Assembly: GCA_046590575.1 (NCBI GenBank)
Contig: JBKJUS010000012.1
Coordinates: forward strand, 28,738-92,737
Source of the DNA: DATLNF01 sp046590575
Lineage (GTDB): Bacteria; Actinomycetota; Actinomycetes; BP-191
Reading direction: 5' to 3'
DNA length: 64,000 nt
Both the position numbers and the translations under genes were made by a program. Below, one piece after another: positions 1 through 8,584 of the stretch. Numbering within the stretch: position 1 is the stretch's first letter; each line of letters begins with the position of its first letter. The notes beneath the pieces were generated by a model. It saw only the letters and a list, made by a program, of their open reading frames with translations, searched no databases and had not been told where the DNA came from.

Positions 1-668
1 CGATGTCCCTCGATGGTGCGGGTGCGCACCGCACTGCCCTTGGGGAATCGGTTGGAGCCCCGCGAGACGAACGTCGTCGTCGTACCCGGGTCAGTGCGCA
101 CGCCGTACTTGCGGGCGAGCCAGGCAAGCATCGAGATCATCGACTGCTGCGCAGCGGCTGTCGGCATGACGGTGCGGTGATCGCCGATCCAGCAGACGAT
201 CTGCGAGAAGCCCTGGGTGCCGCCGGTCGCCGACGGCACGACGGGCCGAGCCGCGCTGCCGGCCCGGCCCTCCCAGATGCCACCGTGGCGGTCGACGAGG
301 AAGTTGTACGCAACATCCGGCCAACCCTTGTCGACGTGCAGCCGGTAGAAGCCGCGAAGGATGCCGGGGACCGCGGCAGCAGTGTAGGAGTTGCTCGACG
401 CTGAGTGGTGCTCGAGCAGCACCTTCACATCGCCATCCCGCTCAACGTGCATCAGCCCGCGGACCGGGCAGCTGCTGCCCGCCCACTGCGAGCGAGGGCG
501 GATCCGGGGTGTCTTGGTCAAGAAGGACTCGGCGTCGGCGGACGTCGGCCACAATCCGGTGGCCGCAGCCGTGCCACCGAGTATCGCGCCGAGGAGCACC
601 GTGCGACGTGAGGGACCTAGCGTTGCGAGCTCAGGGCTGGCTCCAACTTCGGTGCTGGCGTCGCACAT
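1..668 (-). CDS. PGRP-type N-acetylmuramoyl-L-alanine amidase, Tat-exported (partial, runs off left edge)
   Basis: Predicted secreted amidase cutting the MurNAc-L-Ala bond of peptidoglycan. I translated the minus strand by hand: the frame is open from ATG at 668 to the window edge (222 residues). Residues 19-35 form a twin-arginine signal (SRRTVLLGAIL). The amidase/PGRP core follows: His87 in LLEHHSASS (likely zinc ligand), Tyr121 in DVAYNFLVDRHGG, IWEGRAG, and GHR at the edge, where the family's GHRD zinc-His motif is expected. The C-terminus lies outside. The start is 17 bases after the M23 peptidase stop on the same strand, so the two wall hydrolases probably share a transcript. A second PGRP amidase lies near 27 kb. 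The family call is firm; the exact start is less so because the ribosome site is weak. Confidence 0.85.
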   Translation of the reverse strand, partial: MCDASTEVGASPELATLGPSRRTVLLGAILGGTAAATGLWPTSADAESFLTKTPRIRPRSQWAGSSCPVRGLMHVERDGDVKVLLEHHSASSNSYTAAAVPGILRGFYRLHVDKGWPDVAYNFLVDRHGGIWEGRAGSAARPVVPSATGGTQGFSQIVCWIGDHRTVMPTAAAQQSMISMLAWLARKYGVRTDPGTTTTFVSRGSNRFPKGSAVRTRTIEGH

Positions 669-685
669 GTTGGCCTACCGCCCAG

Positions 686-1930
686 TCATCGCCGTGTGGT
701 GACCGCAATCACGCCGGATGCGCCGGGTCGATTGACGTTGTCGCCTTCAATCACAGTGTAGACACGCAGCGTCTGCCCACACCCGTAGGACTTGCGAAGC
801 AGGAACCGTCCGTCCTGCTGCACGACGCCGGTGCCCAACGCCACGGTCGATCCCGAAGAGGTAAGCGCGCGGACGTACACCGCCGCTCCCGGCTTCGGCT
901 CGAACACGGCACCAGATACCTGCACTACGCAGCCAGTCAGCGCAGCAACCGACTGGCGTACCGCCGTGCTCACCGCGATGAATCGAGTCGCCGAGCGCAG
1001 GTCACCCACGCGCGCCTGCAGGTTCACGTTCCGCAGGGGTCGGATCGACTTCGACCACTGTCCCCCCGCATCCACGATCACTGTCGGCGTATTCACTCGG
1101 GTGATCGTCCCGGACGGTGCAGTCACCCCCCACAGCTCCACGGTATCGCCCGGACGGCCTGTGCCACTCACCGTCACTTCCACCCCCGCTGTCGCCGTGG
1201 CCGGCGCCTCTAACGTCGGAGCTGAAGTGGGTGCTGAGCTCGGAGACGCGGACGGTGGGCCGCCGCCCGACGCGCAGCCGGTGCCGTCGCTGTAGATCGA
1301 CGTCTCGAACGGCACGAACTCGTTCCAGCTGCTACGGCCGGCCGCGTTCGGGTAGCTGACGAGAGTGGCGCCGTGACAGGCCTTGAGCGGCTTCGGCTCC
1401 TGACGGACCCCGTTGACGACGATCTCGAAATGGAGATGGTTCGTCGGGCACGGTTCGTTGTAGCCGGTCGATCCCATCGCGCCCAGCACAGTGTCTTGGT
1501 CGACCCATTGGCCCTCTCCCGCAGCGAAGGACGCGAGATGGTAGTAGTAGCTTCGCACGCCGTTCCCGTGGTCGACGTAGGAGTAGTTGCCGGGCGTTCC
1601 GGGACCGCCGCAGGCGCTCGATCGGCTGGTGACATGGAACTGACCAGCCCCGGCCGCATAGACAGAGTCACCGGGCCGGTTGTCCGGATCGAGTAGGTCA
1701 AGCGCCCAGTAGCCGTGGTAGGGCCCGGCGCAGTTCGTCAGAACGCAGCCGATCACGGCTGGAGCGCGCAGCGGCACCCACTCCGGATAGCTCTGCTTGC
1801 CGGGAGAGGCGGCCGACGCTGTCGGTGCAACTTCTGCGTCCCAGCCACCCCAGCCCAAGAGCACGACGACCACCAGGACCGCGGCCGCCCGGGCGCCGTA
1901 CCGCTGCATGCTGCTACGTACGGCCGACAT
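686..1930 (-). CDS. Secreted M23 (LytM-like) metallopeptidase
   Basis: Predicted exported zinc endopeptidase acting on cell-wall cross-bridges. The start ATG at 1930 is chosen because AAGGGGG precedes it and a signal peptide follows (hydrophobic VLVVVVLLGW, small residues to about position 41). M23 landmarks: His72 and Asp78 in YHGYWALD, YYYHLAS around 128-134, and HLH at 165-167. The second half (about 230-414) is a Ser/Pro-rich linker followed by Ig-like beta modules, perhaps for wall attachment. It sits 52 bases after the E2 gene and directly before the PGRP amidase, all minus strand. Upstream in-frame sequence lacks coding character and was excluded. Substrate is inferred from the family only. 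Confidence 0.82.
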   Translation of the reverse strand: MSAVRSSMQRYGARAAAVLVVVVLLGWGGWDAEVAPTASAASPGKQSYPEWVPLRAPAVIGCVLTNCAGPYHGYWALDLLDPDNRPGDSVYAAGAGQFHVTSRSSACGGPGTPGNYSYVDHGNGVRSYYYHLASFAAGEGQWVDQDTVLGAMGSTGYNEPCPTNHLHFEIVVNGVRQEPKPLKACHGATLVSYPNAAGRSSWNEFVPFETSIYSDGTGCASGGGPPSASPSSAPTSAPTLEAPATATAGVEVTVSGTGRPGDTVELWGVTAPSGTITRVNTPTVIVDAGGQWSKSIRPLRNVNLQARVGDLRSATRFIAVSTAVRQSVAALTGCVVQVSGAVFEPKPGAAVYVRALTSSGSTVALGTGVVQQDGRFLLRKSYGCGQTLRVYTVIEGDNVNRPGASGVIAVTTRR

Positions 1931-1982
1931 CAATTGCCCCCCTTGCGGGCCGCCCCCTGGCCCGATGTCGAACGCTACACGG

Positions 1983-3467
1983 CTAGCTCCAGGCGAGGAA
2001 GGTGGCCGGGTCGTGCAGCATCGCAGCGATGTCGGCGAGGAACTGCGAGCCGAGCTGACCATCGACGATGCGGTGGTCGAATGACAGCGCGAGCTGGGTG
2101 ACCTGGCGGATGGCGATCTCGCCTTCGTGCACCCACGGCATGTCGCGCACCGCACCGAAGCAGAGGATCGCCGACTCGCCCGGGTTGAGGATCGGCGTGC
2201 CGTTGTCGACCCCGAACACACCGACGTTGGTGATCGTGATCGTGCCGCCCGCCATGTCAGCCGGCGATGTCCTGCCCTCGCGGGCGACCGCGGCGAGAGC
2301 GCCGAGCGCCGCAGCTAGCTCGGGCAGCGAGTGCTGGTCGGCGTCTTTGATGTTGGGCACGATCAGCCCACGCGGCGTCGCGGCGGCGATGCCGAGATTG
2401 ACGTAGTGCTTGAGGACGATCTCCTGCGCTGCCTCGTCCCACGACGAGTTGACCATCGGATTGCGCTTGACCGCGACGAGCAGAGCCTTGGCGACGAGCA
2501 ACAGCGGGGTCAGCTTCTGGCCGGCGAAGTCGGGCAGCGCACCAAGCCGCTTGCGCATCGCCATCATCTCGGTGACGTCGACGGTGATGAACTCGGTGAC
2601 ATGCGGCGCGGTGAACGCCGATGCCACCATCGCCGAGGCCGTGAGCTTGCGGACGCCCTTGATCGGGAGACGTTCTTCGCGGGGACCGTCGGCCGGCCGG
2701 CGTACGACGGGCGCGGTCATCGTGGTGGCGACAGTGCCGCTCGGTGCCGCACCGGTCGCGGCAGCCTGCACATCGTCGCGGGTGATGCTGCCCTGAGGTC
2801 CCGTCCCGGCGACCGATGCGAGATGGACGCCGAGGTCCTTGGCTAGTTTGCGTACCGGCGGTTTGGCCTTGACCGGTCCAGCGCTCGGGTGCGGCATGGA
2901 GATCTCGCTGGCATGCGCCGCGACGGTGGCTGCCGACACGCGCGCAGGGGCAATGACCGGCACCCCGGGGGCGAGCCCGGCGTCCTTGCGCGGACGTCGG
3001 ACTGCCTTGGTGTCTTTGATCCCGTAGCCGACGAGGACGGCAGTGCGGCCGCTGGACGTCTTCCCGCCGATTTTGCCTTCCTCGATGGCTTCGTCAGCCC
3101 CGTCTTCTTCGTCTTCGACCACGTCGGACGAGGGTGGGCTGGTGCCGGAGAGCTCGGCCTGCACGGCTTGCCGTGCCCGGTCCTGCGCCACGTCGTCCGC
3201 GACGTCCATGGGACCGGACCCGGGTGCAGTGTCGACGGCGATGATCGGCTGCCCGACGTCGACGGTGGTGCCCTCGGCGTAGTAGAGCTTTGTCACGACA
3301 CCGGTGAACGGCGACGGCACCTCCACGGCAGCCTTGGCGGTCTCCACTTCGACGATGGGCTGCCCGTCCTTGACCTCATCACCGATGGCGACCAGCCACT
3401 TGAGGATCTCGCCTTCGGTCAAACCCTCGCCGAGGTCGGGGAGCTTGAACTCCTTGATGCGCGACAC
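1983..3467 (-). CDS. bkdC: 2-oxoacid dehydrogenase E2 (lipoyl acyltransferase), branched-chain type
   Basis: Dihydrolipoyl acyltransferase core of a 2-oxoacid dehydrogenase complex, passing the acyl group from E1 to CoA. GTG at 3467 is the likely start: it follows AGAGGGG and gives the usual N-terminus (VSRIKEFKLPDLGEG). Lipoyl domain 1-80 with lipoyl-lysine 45 in VETAKA; a linker; a peripheral-subunit-binding domain near 200 (VRKLAKDLGVHLASVAGTG); and a C-terminal catalytic domain with SFDHRIVDG at 462-470. Length 494. Third gene of the E1alpha-E1beta-E2 operon, starting 17 bases after E1beta. A single lipoyl domain and a separate two-chain E1 favour the branched-chain complex, but a pyruvate-type role is possible. 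No E3 gene is in the window. Confidence 0.9.
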   Translation of the reverse strand: MSRIKEFKLPDLGEGLTEGEILKWLVAIGDEVKDGQPIVEVETAKAAVEVPSPFTGVVTKLYYAEGTTVDVGQPIIAVDTAPGSGPMDVADDVAQDRARQAVQAELSGTSPPSSDVVEDEEDGADEAIEEGKIGGKTSSGRTAVLVGYGIKDTKAVRRPRKDAGLAPGVPVIAPARVSAATVAAHASEISMPHPSAGPVKAKPPVRKLAKDLGVHLASVAGTGPQGSITRDDVQAAATGAAPSGTVATTMTAPVVRRPADGPREERLPIKGVRKLTASAMVASAFTAPHVTEFITVDVTEMMAMRKRLGALPDFAGQKLTPLLLVAKALLVAVKRNPMVNSSWDEAAQEIVLKHYVNLGIAAATPRGLIVPNIKDADQHSLPELAAALGALAAVAREGRTSPADMAGGTITITNVGVFGVDNGTPILNPGESAILCFGAVRDMPWVHEGEIAIRQVTQLALSFDHRIVDGQLGSQFLADIAAMLHDPATFLAWS

Positions 3468-3483
3468 GAGGTATCGACCCCTC

Positions 3484-4461
3484 TTAGTAGGCGAGCGAGC
3501 GGTCGACGGCGTCGAGCACCCGATCGAGATCGGGGAGGTACTCCTCCTCGAGACGCGACGGCGGGTACGGCGTATCAAAGCCGCTGACCCGCAGCACCGG
3601 AGCTTCGAGCGAGTAGAAGACCTTCTCGGTGATCCGGGCGGCGAGCTCGGAGGCGATGCTGCAGTTGCTCGGGGCCTCAGAGACGACGACGGCACGACCG
3701 GTGCGCCCCACCGAGGCGAGGACGGTGTCCATGTCGAGCGGCGACAACGTCCGCAGGTCAATGACCTCGAGCGACGGGCCACCGTCCTTCTCCGCGGCCA
3801 CTGCGGCATCGAGAGCGACCTTCACCATCGGGCCGTACGCCAGCAGCGTGACGTCGCGACCCTCGCGCAGCACTCGCGCCTGCCAGAGCGGATCAGGGCG
3901 GACCGTGGTGTCGAGGTCGGCCTTCTCCCAGTAGCGCCGTTTGGGTTCGAAGAAGACGATCGGGTCGTCGCACTTGATCGCCTGCTGGATCATGAAGTAC
4001 GCGTCGACCGGGTTGGAGCAGGCGACGACCTTCAGCCCGGCGGTGTGCGCGAAGTAGGCCTCGGGCGACTCGCTGTGATGCTCGACGGCGCCGATGCCGC
4101 CACCGAAAGGGATCCGGATCGTGATGGGCAGCCGCACATGCCCGCCGGAGCGGTACGGATACTTCGCCAGCTGCGTCACGATCTGGTCGAACGCCGGATA
4201 GACGAATCCGTCGAACTGGATCTCGCACACCGGCCGGTAACCACGCAGCGCGAGGCCGATCGCCGTACCGACGATGCCTGACTCGGCAAGCGGGGTGTCG
4301 ATGACCCGATCCTCGCCGAAGTCCTTCTGCAAACCGTCGGTGATGCGGAAGACACCGCCGAGCTTGCCGACGTCCTCGCCCATGATGAGGACCTTGGGGT
4401 CGTCCTCCATGCTCTTGCGCAGTCCCTCGTTGAGAGCTTTGCCCAGCGTGACCTGCGCCAT
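3484..4461 (-). CDS. bkdB: 2-oxoacid dehydrogenase E1 component, beta subunit
   Basis: Beta chain of the heterotetrameric thiamine-diphosphate E1 that decarboxylates branched-chain 2-oxoacids. The 325-residue length and motifs (GEDVGKLGGVFR near the start, DTPLAESGIVGTAIG, PYRSGGHVRLPI, EVIDLRTLSPLD, VVVSEAP) are typical of this chain. The start overlaps the E1alpha stop in a TGATG arrangement, showing translational coupling and fitting equimolar production of the two chains. E2 follows after 16 bases. The branched-chain assignment rests on operon form and subunit type; substrate range cannot be read directly from sequence. Confidence 0.92.
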   Translation of the reverse strand: MAQVTLGKALNEGLRKSMEDDPKVLIMGEDVGKLGGVFRITDGLQKDFGEDRVIDTPLAESGIVGTAIGLALRGYRPVCEIQFDGFVYPAFDQIVTQLAKYPYRSGGHVRLPITIRIPFGGGIGAVEHHSESPEAYFAHTAGLKVVACSNPVDAYFMIQQAIKCDDPIVFFEPKRRYWEKADLDTTVRPDPLWQARVLREGRDVTLLAYGPMVKVALDAAVAAEKDGGPSLEVIDLRTLSPLDMDTVLASVGRTGRAVVVSEAPSNCSIASELAARITEKVFYSLEAPVLRVSGFDTPYPPSRLEEEYLPDLDRVLDAVDRSLAY

Positions 4462-5585
4462 CAGTGCGACCCTCCGGTGCTGCTCTCGAAGCTGGCCAGG
4501 TAGTTCTGGAACGTCGCACGCTCCTCATCGATGAGCGGCGAGCCCTCGACGTAGACGTTGGCGAAGAGGTTGTCGGTCGACGGATTGGGCATCGAGCGGC
4601 ACCCCTCCCGCAGGCGCACGGCGAGCTCCTCGGCCTCGAGCTCGAGCTTGTCGAAGTAGTCCTTGTCAGCCAGCTGCTGGCGGACCAGGAAGGCCTTCAT
4701 CCGCTCCAGCGGGTCCTTGAGCTTCCACGCCTCGAGGTCGCTGGAGAGGCGGTAGCGCGTCGGGTCGTCTGATGTGGTGTGCGCCCCCATGCGGTAGGTG
4801 AACGCCTCGATCAGCGTCGGACCGCTGCCCTCTCGTGCACGATCGAGCGCGGCCCGCGTGACGGCCAAGGTCGCTAGAACGTCGTTGCCGTCGACCCGGA
4901 CGCCCGGGAAGCCGAATCCACGCGCCCGCTGGTAGAGCGGAATTCGGGTCTGCCGCTCCAGCGGCTCTGAGATGGCCCACTGGTTGTTCTGGCAGAAGAA
5001 GACGATGGGCGCGTTGAAGACCGCCGACCAGATGAACGCCTCGTTCACATCACCCTGGCTCGACGCGCCGTCGCCGAAGTAGGCGATCACTGCGTCGTCG
5101 GCGCCATCCTTCTGGATGCCCATCGCGTAGCCCGTCGCGTGCAGCGTCTGCGAGCCGATGACGATGCAGTAGAGGCCGAAGTTCTTCTCGAACGGATCCC
5201 AGCCGCCGTTGCTCACTCCACGGAACAGACCAAGCAGAGTGAGCGGGTCGACACCGCGGCTGATCGCCACCCCGTGCTCGCGGTAGGTGGGGAAGGCGAA
5301 GTCGTTTGGCCTGAGCGCGCGGCCCGAGCCAACCTGGGCCGCCTCCTGGCCGAGCAGGGAAGCCCAGATGCCCAGCTCACCCTGGCGCTGTAGCGCGGTC
5401 GCCTCGACGTCGACGCGGCGGGTGAGCACGAGATCGCGGTAAAGGTCGCGGTACTCCTCGTCGGTCAACGTCAGGTCGTAGTCGGGGTGAGTGACCCGCT
5501 CGCCCTCAGGAGTCAGCAACTGGACCAGCTCAGCCGGCTCCCGTGGATTCGTTGGGTCCGACGAAGCAGGCGCGTGACCGCCCAT
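4461..5585 (-). CDS. bkdA: 2-oxoacid dehydrogenase E1 component, alpha subunit
   Basis: Alpha chain of the ThDP-dependent E1. The ThDP-binding motif is clear: GDGASSQGDVNEA and then QNNQWAISEP about 30 residues on. The phosphorylation-loop region YRMGAHTTSDDPTRYR is also present. Length 374. ATG at 5585 is preceded by GAGGAGAGAG. It is the first gene of the bkd operon; the 148 bases upstream (5586-5733) hold the promoter region, where I see no clear boxes. An amino-acid dehydrogenase at 40.7 kb could supply branched-chain 2-oxoacids to this complex, so the window may encode both steps of Val/Leu/Ile breakdown, though in separate operons. Confidence 0.92.
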   Translation of the reverse strand: MGGHAPASSDPTNPREPAELVQLLTPEGERVTHPDYDLTLTDEEYRDLYRDLVLTRRVDVEATALQRQGELGIWASLLGQEAAQVGSGRALRPNDFAFPTYREHGVAISRGVDPLTLLGLFRGVSNGGWDPFEKNFGLYCIVIGSQTLHATGYAMGIQKDGADDAVIAYFGDGASSQGDVNEAFIWSAVFNAPIVFFCQNNQWAISEPLERQTRIPLYQRARGFGFPGVRVDGNDVLATLAVTRAALDRAREGSGPTLIEAFTYRMGAHTTSDDPTRYRLSSDLEAWKLKDPLERMKAFLVRQQLADKDYFDKLELEAEELAVRLREGCRSMPNPSTDNLFANVYVEGSPLIDEERATFQNYLASFESSTGGSH

Positions 5586-5733
5586 GGATCTCTCTCCTCG
5601 CGCCGGCGCTGCCCTCGCGGGGTCGCCGCTCTTGGGTGCTCGAACGGATCAGTGCACCCAGAGTCACCGGACGCACGGTCCACCCATTGTTGCCCATGAG
5701 CGGGCTTCTGCCCTAACCCAGGCTGACTGACCG

Positions 5734-6003
5734 CTAGAAGGAATATCCCTCGGACACGAACGTGGCGATCGCCCAGAGGGCCACCAGAAGACCCACCACG
5801 ATGCCGACCAAGATTCGGGTCCGGGACGGCAGAGGGAGATCGGCGGCGGCCTTGCGGCCGCGCGGACCAGAACCGACGGCCGGCTGGTCAGGCGGCCAGT
5901 TGCCGGCCCGACGGAGCTTGACGAGGGCCAGCGCGTTGGCCCCGAAGAGCGCCAGCCCGAAGGCGACCAGGAACTCGCACAGGATGACAGGCAGCGGTAT
6001 CAC
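5734..6003 (-). CDS. Small two-span membrane protein, unknown
   Basis: An 89-residue protein I do not recognise. GTG at 6003 is preferred: a GGGAG element lies upstream and the protein then begins at the first membrane helix (VIPLPVILCEFLVAFGLALF). A longer open frame reaches 6141 but would overlap the divergent PAP2 gene and has no coding character. The second helix (RILVGIVVGLLVALWAIATF) is near the C-terminus, with a basic, Pro/Gly-rich loop between them. It is divergent from the PAP2 gene, so the 136 bases between probably carry both promoters. No function is inferred. Confidence 0.6.
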   Translation of the reverse strand: MIPLPVILCEFLVAFGLALFGANALALVKLRRAGNWPPDQPAVGSGPRGRKAAADLPLPSRTRILVGIVVGLLVALWAIATFVSEGYSF

Positions 6004-6139
6004 GGCAGGAAGTCTCCCACGCCGGTCAGAGCCGGCTTTGTGGGTGTCAGGGAATTGTCTATGGGCGGGACGGGTTTTGTGAGGGAGACTCAGAACCGAA
6101 GGGTGAAATCGCGCCCTCATCGGCGTAAGGGGGTGCTCC

Positions 6140-6952
6140 ATGGAGACCGTGACAACACATCACGGCCCCACCCCCCGCACCGACCCCGCCGAACCGAGCA
6201 CGGCTCCCGGCTGGCGCTCCCGGATAACCCGTCAGCTCGTCGTGGAGATCGTCGTGCTCGGCTCGCTCTTCCTGCTCTATCGCTTTGGTCGCACGCTGAG
6301 CGGCGATCATGTCGAGGCGGCACTGCGTAATGCCGACCAGGTGTGGCTGTTCGAGCGTTCGTGGAACTTTGTCAGCGAAGTGGATTTGCAGCGTTTCGTG
6401 CTCGGCAGCCCTGACCTCATCGTCTGGATGAACCGCTACTACATCGGCATGCACTTCCCGGTGACGATCGGCTTCCTGCTGTGGACCTACATCTTTCATC
6501 CGCACGCCTACACCCGCACGCGTTGGCGTTTCGTCATCCCGACATTTCTCGCCCTGATCGTGCACACGCTCTACCCACTGGCCCCGCCGCGGATGCTTGA
6601 AGGTCTCGGCTTCGTCGACACGATGGCGGTCTACGGGCCATCGGCCTATGGGCCGCCTGATCCTGGCTCCGTCGCCAACCAGTTCGCCGCGATGCCATCG
6701 CTGCACTTCGGCTGGGCCGTGCTCGTCGCCTTCGGGGTCGTCACCCTGTCGGCGAGCAGATGGCGGTGGGTGGTGTTGCTGCACCCGGTGATCACGCTGG
6801 CCGTCATCGTGCTCACGGCCAACCACTTCTGGGTCGATGCCATCGCCGTGATCGTGCTCATTGCAGCAGCCTTCGCAGTGGAGCGCATGGTCATCGTGAC
6901 CAAGCCCCGGCTGCGCGGCGTACGCCGGCGTGGTGGCGCCCAGCCCGCCTGA
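6140..6952 (+). CDS. PAP2-superfamily membrane phosphatase/inositolphosphotransferase-like protein
   Basis: A 270-residue multi-span protein of the PAP2 superfamily, nearest the Aur1/Ipt1-like (PAP2_3) group. Hydrophobic segments lie near 30-55, 100-125, 130-150, 190-215 and 220-245. Motifs: AMPSLHFGWA near 184 (PSxH signature with catalytic His) and TANHFWVDAI near 230 (second conserved His/Asp). These proteins act on lipid phosphates or transfer phospho-head groups at the membrane; the substrate is not readable. ATG at 6140 follows AAGGGGGTG. It converges on the GlxA-type regulator with a 5-base gap. A link with the ino1 gene at 38.5 kb is possible but speculative. Confidence 0.82.
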   Translation: METVTTHHGPTPRTDPAEPSTAPGWRSRITRQLVVEIVVLGSLFLLYRFGRTLSGDHVEAALRNADQVWLFERSWNFVSEVDLQRFVLGSPDLIVWMNRYYIGMHFPVTIGFLLWTYIFHPHAYTRTRWRFVIPTFLALIVHTLYPLAPPRMLEGLGFVDTMAVYGPSAYGPPDPGSVANQFAAMPSLHFGWAVLVAFGVVTLSASRWRWVVLLHPVITLAVIVLTANHFWVDAIAVIVLIAAAFAVERMVIVTKPRLRGVRRRGGAQPA

Positions 6953-6957
6953 TCCCG

Positions 6958-7944
6958 TCAGGCCGGGTTGCCGGTGCGGAACGTGCGCTGATACGCCTGT
7001 GGCGACGTGCCGCGCCAGCGACCGAAGTGCTGGCGCAAAGCGGCCGCCGCCCCGAACCCGCAGCGCCGCGCGACCTCCTCGACCGACAGGTCGCCCTGCT
7101 CGAGCAGTCGCTGCGCCAGCAGCATCCGCTGGTCGAGCAACCAGCGGTACGGCGTCGTACCGGTCGCAGCGACAAATCGGCGAGCGAAGGTGCGCGGCGA
7201 CATCAGCACGTGTGCCGCGAGCGTCTCGACCGTGAGCGGCTCGTCCAGCCGCATCATGGCCCAGTCCAGCACCTCCGCCAGGTCGTCGTTCGACCGGGGC
7301 TCGGGCACCGGGGTCTCGACGTACTGCGCCTGGCCGCCCGCCCGATGCGGCGGCACGACCATCCGGCGCGCGACGGCGTTGGCCACCTCGGCACCATGCA
7401 CCTCCCGCACGATGTGCAGGCACAGGTCGATGCCGGCCGCGGTGCCCGCGCTGGTGTAGATCGGGTCGGCATCGACGTAGAGGACATCGGGGTCGATCTC
7501 GGCCGCCGGGAAGAGCTCGGCGAGGGCGTCTGTGTAGCGCCAGTGGGTCGTCGCCCGGCGGCCGTCGAGCAGCCCGGCCTGGCCGAGGACGAACGCGCCG
7601 CTGCAGACGCTCATCACCCGGGCGCCACGGGCGACGGCAGACCGCAGCGCATCCAGGAGCGCCACCGGCGCCGGTTCGCGCGCGTCTCGCCAGGCAGGGA
7701 CGGCGATGAGGTCGGCCGTCACGAGGCGGTCGAGGCCGTACGGCGTGACGATGTCGAAACCGGACCGGGTGCGAACCGGACCGGGCTCTACGGCACACAC
7801 CGCGAAGTCGTATCCCGGCAGCCCGTCGGCGGTGCGGTCCATGCCGAACACCTCGCAGACCACGCCCAGCTCGAACGGACTCACGTCCTGGCACACCGCG
7901 ACGGCCACGTTGCGCAGTTTCCAGGAGCGGTTGGCAGGATTCAT
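6958..7944 (-). CDS. GlxA-family transcriptional regulator (DJ-1/PfpI-like domain plus AraC HTH)
   Basis: A 328-residue regulator with an N-terminal class-I glutamine-amidotransferase-like domain (about 10-185; VCSGAFVLGQAGLLDGRRATTHW contains the nucleophile-elbow Cys) and a C-terminal AraC double helix-turn-helix (about 215-320; LAAHVLMSPRTFARRF and VARRCGFGAAAALRQHFGRW). Such proteins usually regulate neighbouring genes with the first domain as a sensor. ATG at 7944 is close to a candidate -10 (GACACT), so it may be leaderless. The divergent partner is the tiny ORF/DinB pair at 8003, a plausible target. An inverted repeat lies between them. Confidence 0.88.
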   Translation of the reverse strand: MNPANRSWKLRNVAVAVCQDVSPFELGVVCEVFGMDRTADGLPGYDFAVCAVEPGPVRTRSGFDIVTPYGLDRLVTADLIAVPAWRDAREPAPVALLDALRSAVARGARVMSVCSGAFVLGQAGLLDGRRATTHWRYTDALAELFPAAEIDPDVLYVDADPIYTSAGTAAGIDLCLHIVREVHGAEVANAVARRMVVPPHRAGGQAQYVETPVPEPRSNDDLAEVLDWAMMRLDEPLTVETLAAHVLMSPRTFARRFVAATGTTPYRWLLDQRMLLAQRLLEQGDLSVEEVARRCGFGAAAALRQHFGRWRGTSPQAYQRTFRTGNPA

Positions 7945-7950
7945 GCGAAC

Positions 7951-7978
7951 AGTGTCAGCCCTGCCACTCGTCTTGGCA
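7951..7978. promoter_or_regulatory. Inverted repeat and candidate promoter between GlxA-type regulator and small ORF
   Basis: TGCCA (7962-7966) and TGGCA (7974-7978) form an inverted repeat with 7 bases between. On the minus strand TTGCCA, 17 bases and GACACT (7951-7956) resemble a -35/-10 pair, with GACACT ending 6 bases before the regulator's ATG. The overlap of palindrome and promoter would suit autoregulation. The repeat is short, so chance cannot be excluded. Confidence 0.35.
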
Positions 7979-8002
7979 AGTGCTGGCGCGCACCATCAGC
8001 GC

Positions 8003-8107
8003 ATGACGATCTTCCTGGTGTTCCTGGCCCTGCTGGCTCTCGCTGAGCTCGCTCCGTGGTACGGCGCGGACACCCGCGACGACAACAGCTGGACGAGGCA
8101 CTGCTGA
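8003..8107 (+). CDS. 34-residue membrane microprotein coupled to DinB-like gene
   Basis: Short ORF beginning MTIFLVFLALLALAEL, one hydrophobic segment, followed by a polar tail (PWYGADTRDDNSWTRHC). Its stop overlaps the next gene's ATG as TGATG, a coupling arrangement seen in real operons here (bkdA/bkdB), which is the main reason to accept it. It is divergent from the GlxA-type regulator. No function can be assigned. If not translated it would still be part of the DinB gene's leader. Confidence 0.5.
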   Translation: MTIFLVFLALLALAELAPWYGADTRDDNSWTRHC

Positions 8108-8574
8108 TGGGCCGCCCTGAGGAACGAGCGGCTCTACTCGACCGGTACGACGACGGCCCGCGGGCCGTCCGCGAGGCGCTGGCCGGAGCGACCGACGAGG
8201 CACTCGACTGTCGGGCCGACGACGGCTGGTCCGCTCGCGAGGTGGTTCACCACCTGGCCGACAGCGAGATGACCTCGGCGATCCGGCTTCGACGACTGCT
8301 CTGCGAAGACGGCCCGGTCATCGCGGCGTACGACGAGGAGGAGTTCGCCCGACGGCTGCACTACGACGTCCGACCGGTCGAGCCCTCGCTCACCGCGCTC
8401 GAGGCGGCCCGCCGTACATCGAGCGACATCCTGCGCCTTACTGATGAAACGGCCTGGGCGCGGGCCGGGACGCATAGCGAAAGCGGGCCCTACTCGGTGG
8501 ACGACTGGCTCGCGGCCTACGCCGCACACGCGCACGACCACGCCGCGCAGATCCGCCGCGCCCTCGGCCGCTGA
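8107..8574 (+). CDS. DinB-like four-helix metal-binding protein
   Basis: A 155-residue protein of the DinB/DUF664 kind. The first helix block contains WSAREVVHHLADSE near 38-51 and the last contains HAHDHAAQIRRAL near 143-155; conserved histidines in these positions bind a divalent metal in the family. Members include thiol-dependent transferases (mycothiol or bacillithiol) and many of unknown function. The start at 8107 overlaps the preceding microprotein stop. The in-frame extension to 8056 would run through that ORF and was rejected. The enzyme role is unproven; fold assignment is reasonably firm. Confidence 0.75.
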   Translation: MGRPEERAALLDRYDDGPRAVREALAGATDEALDCRADDGWSAREVVHHLADSEMTSAIRLRRLLCEDGPVIAAYDEEEFARRLHYDVRPVEPSLTALEAARRTSSDILRLTDETAWARAGTHSESGPYSVDDWLAAYAAHAHDHAAQIRRALGR

Positions 8575-8584
8575 CGCCCCAGAT

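Noticed and set aside
6059..7894. 611-codon minus-strand frame over the PAP2 and GlxA genes
   Set aside because: An out-of-frame shadow; both underlying genes have clear family motifs.
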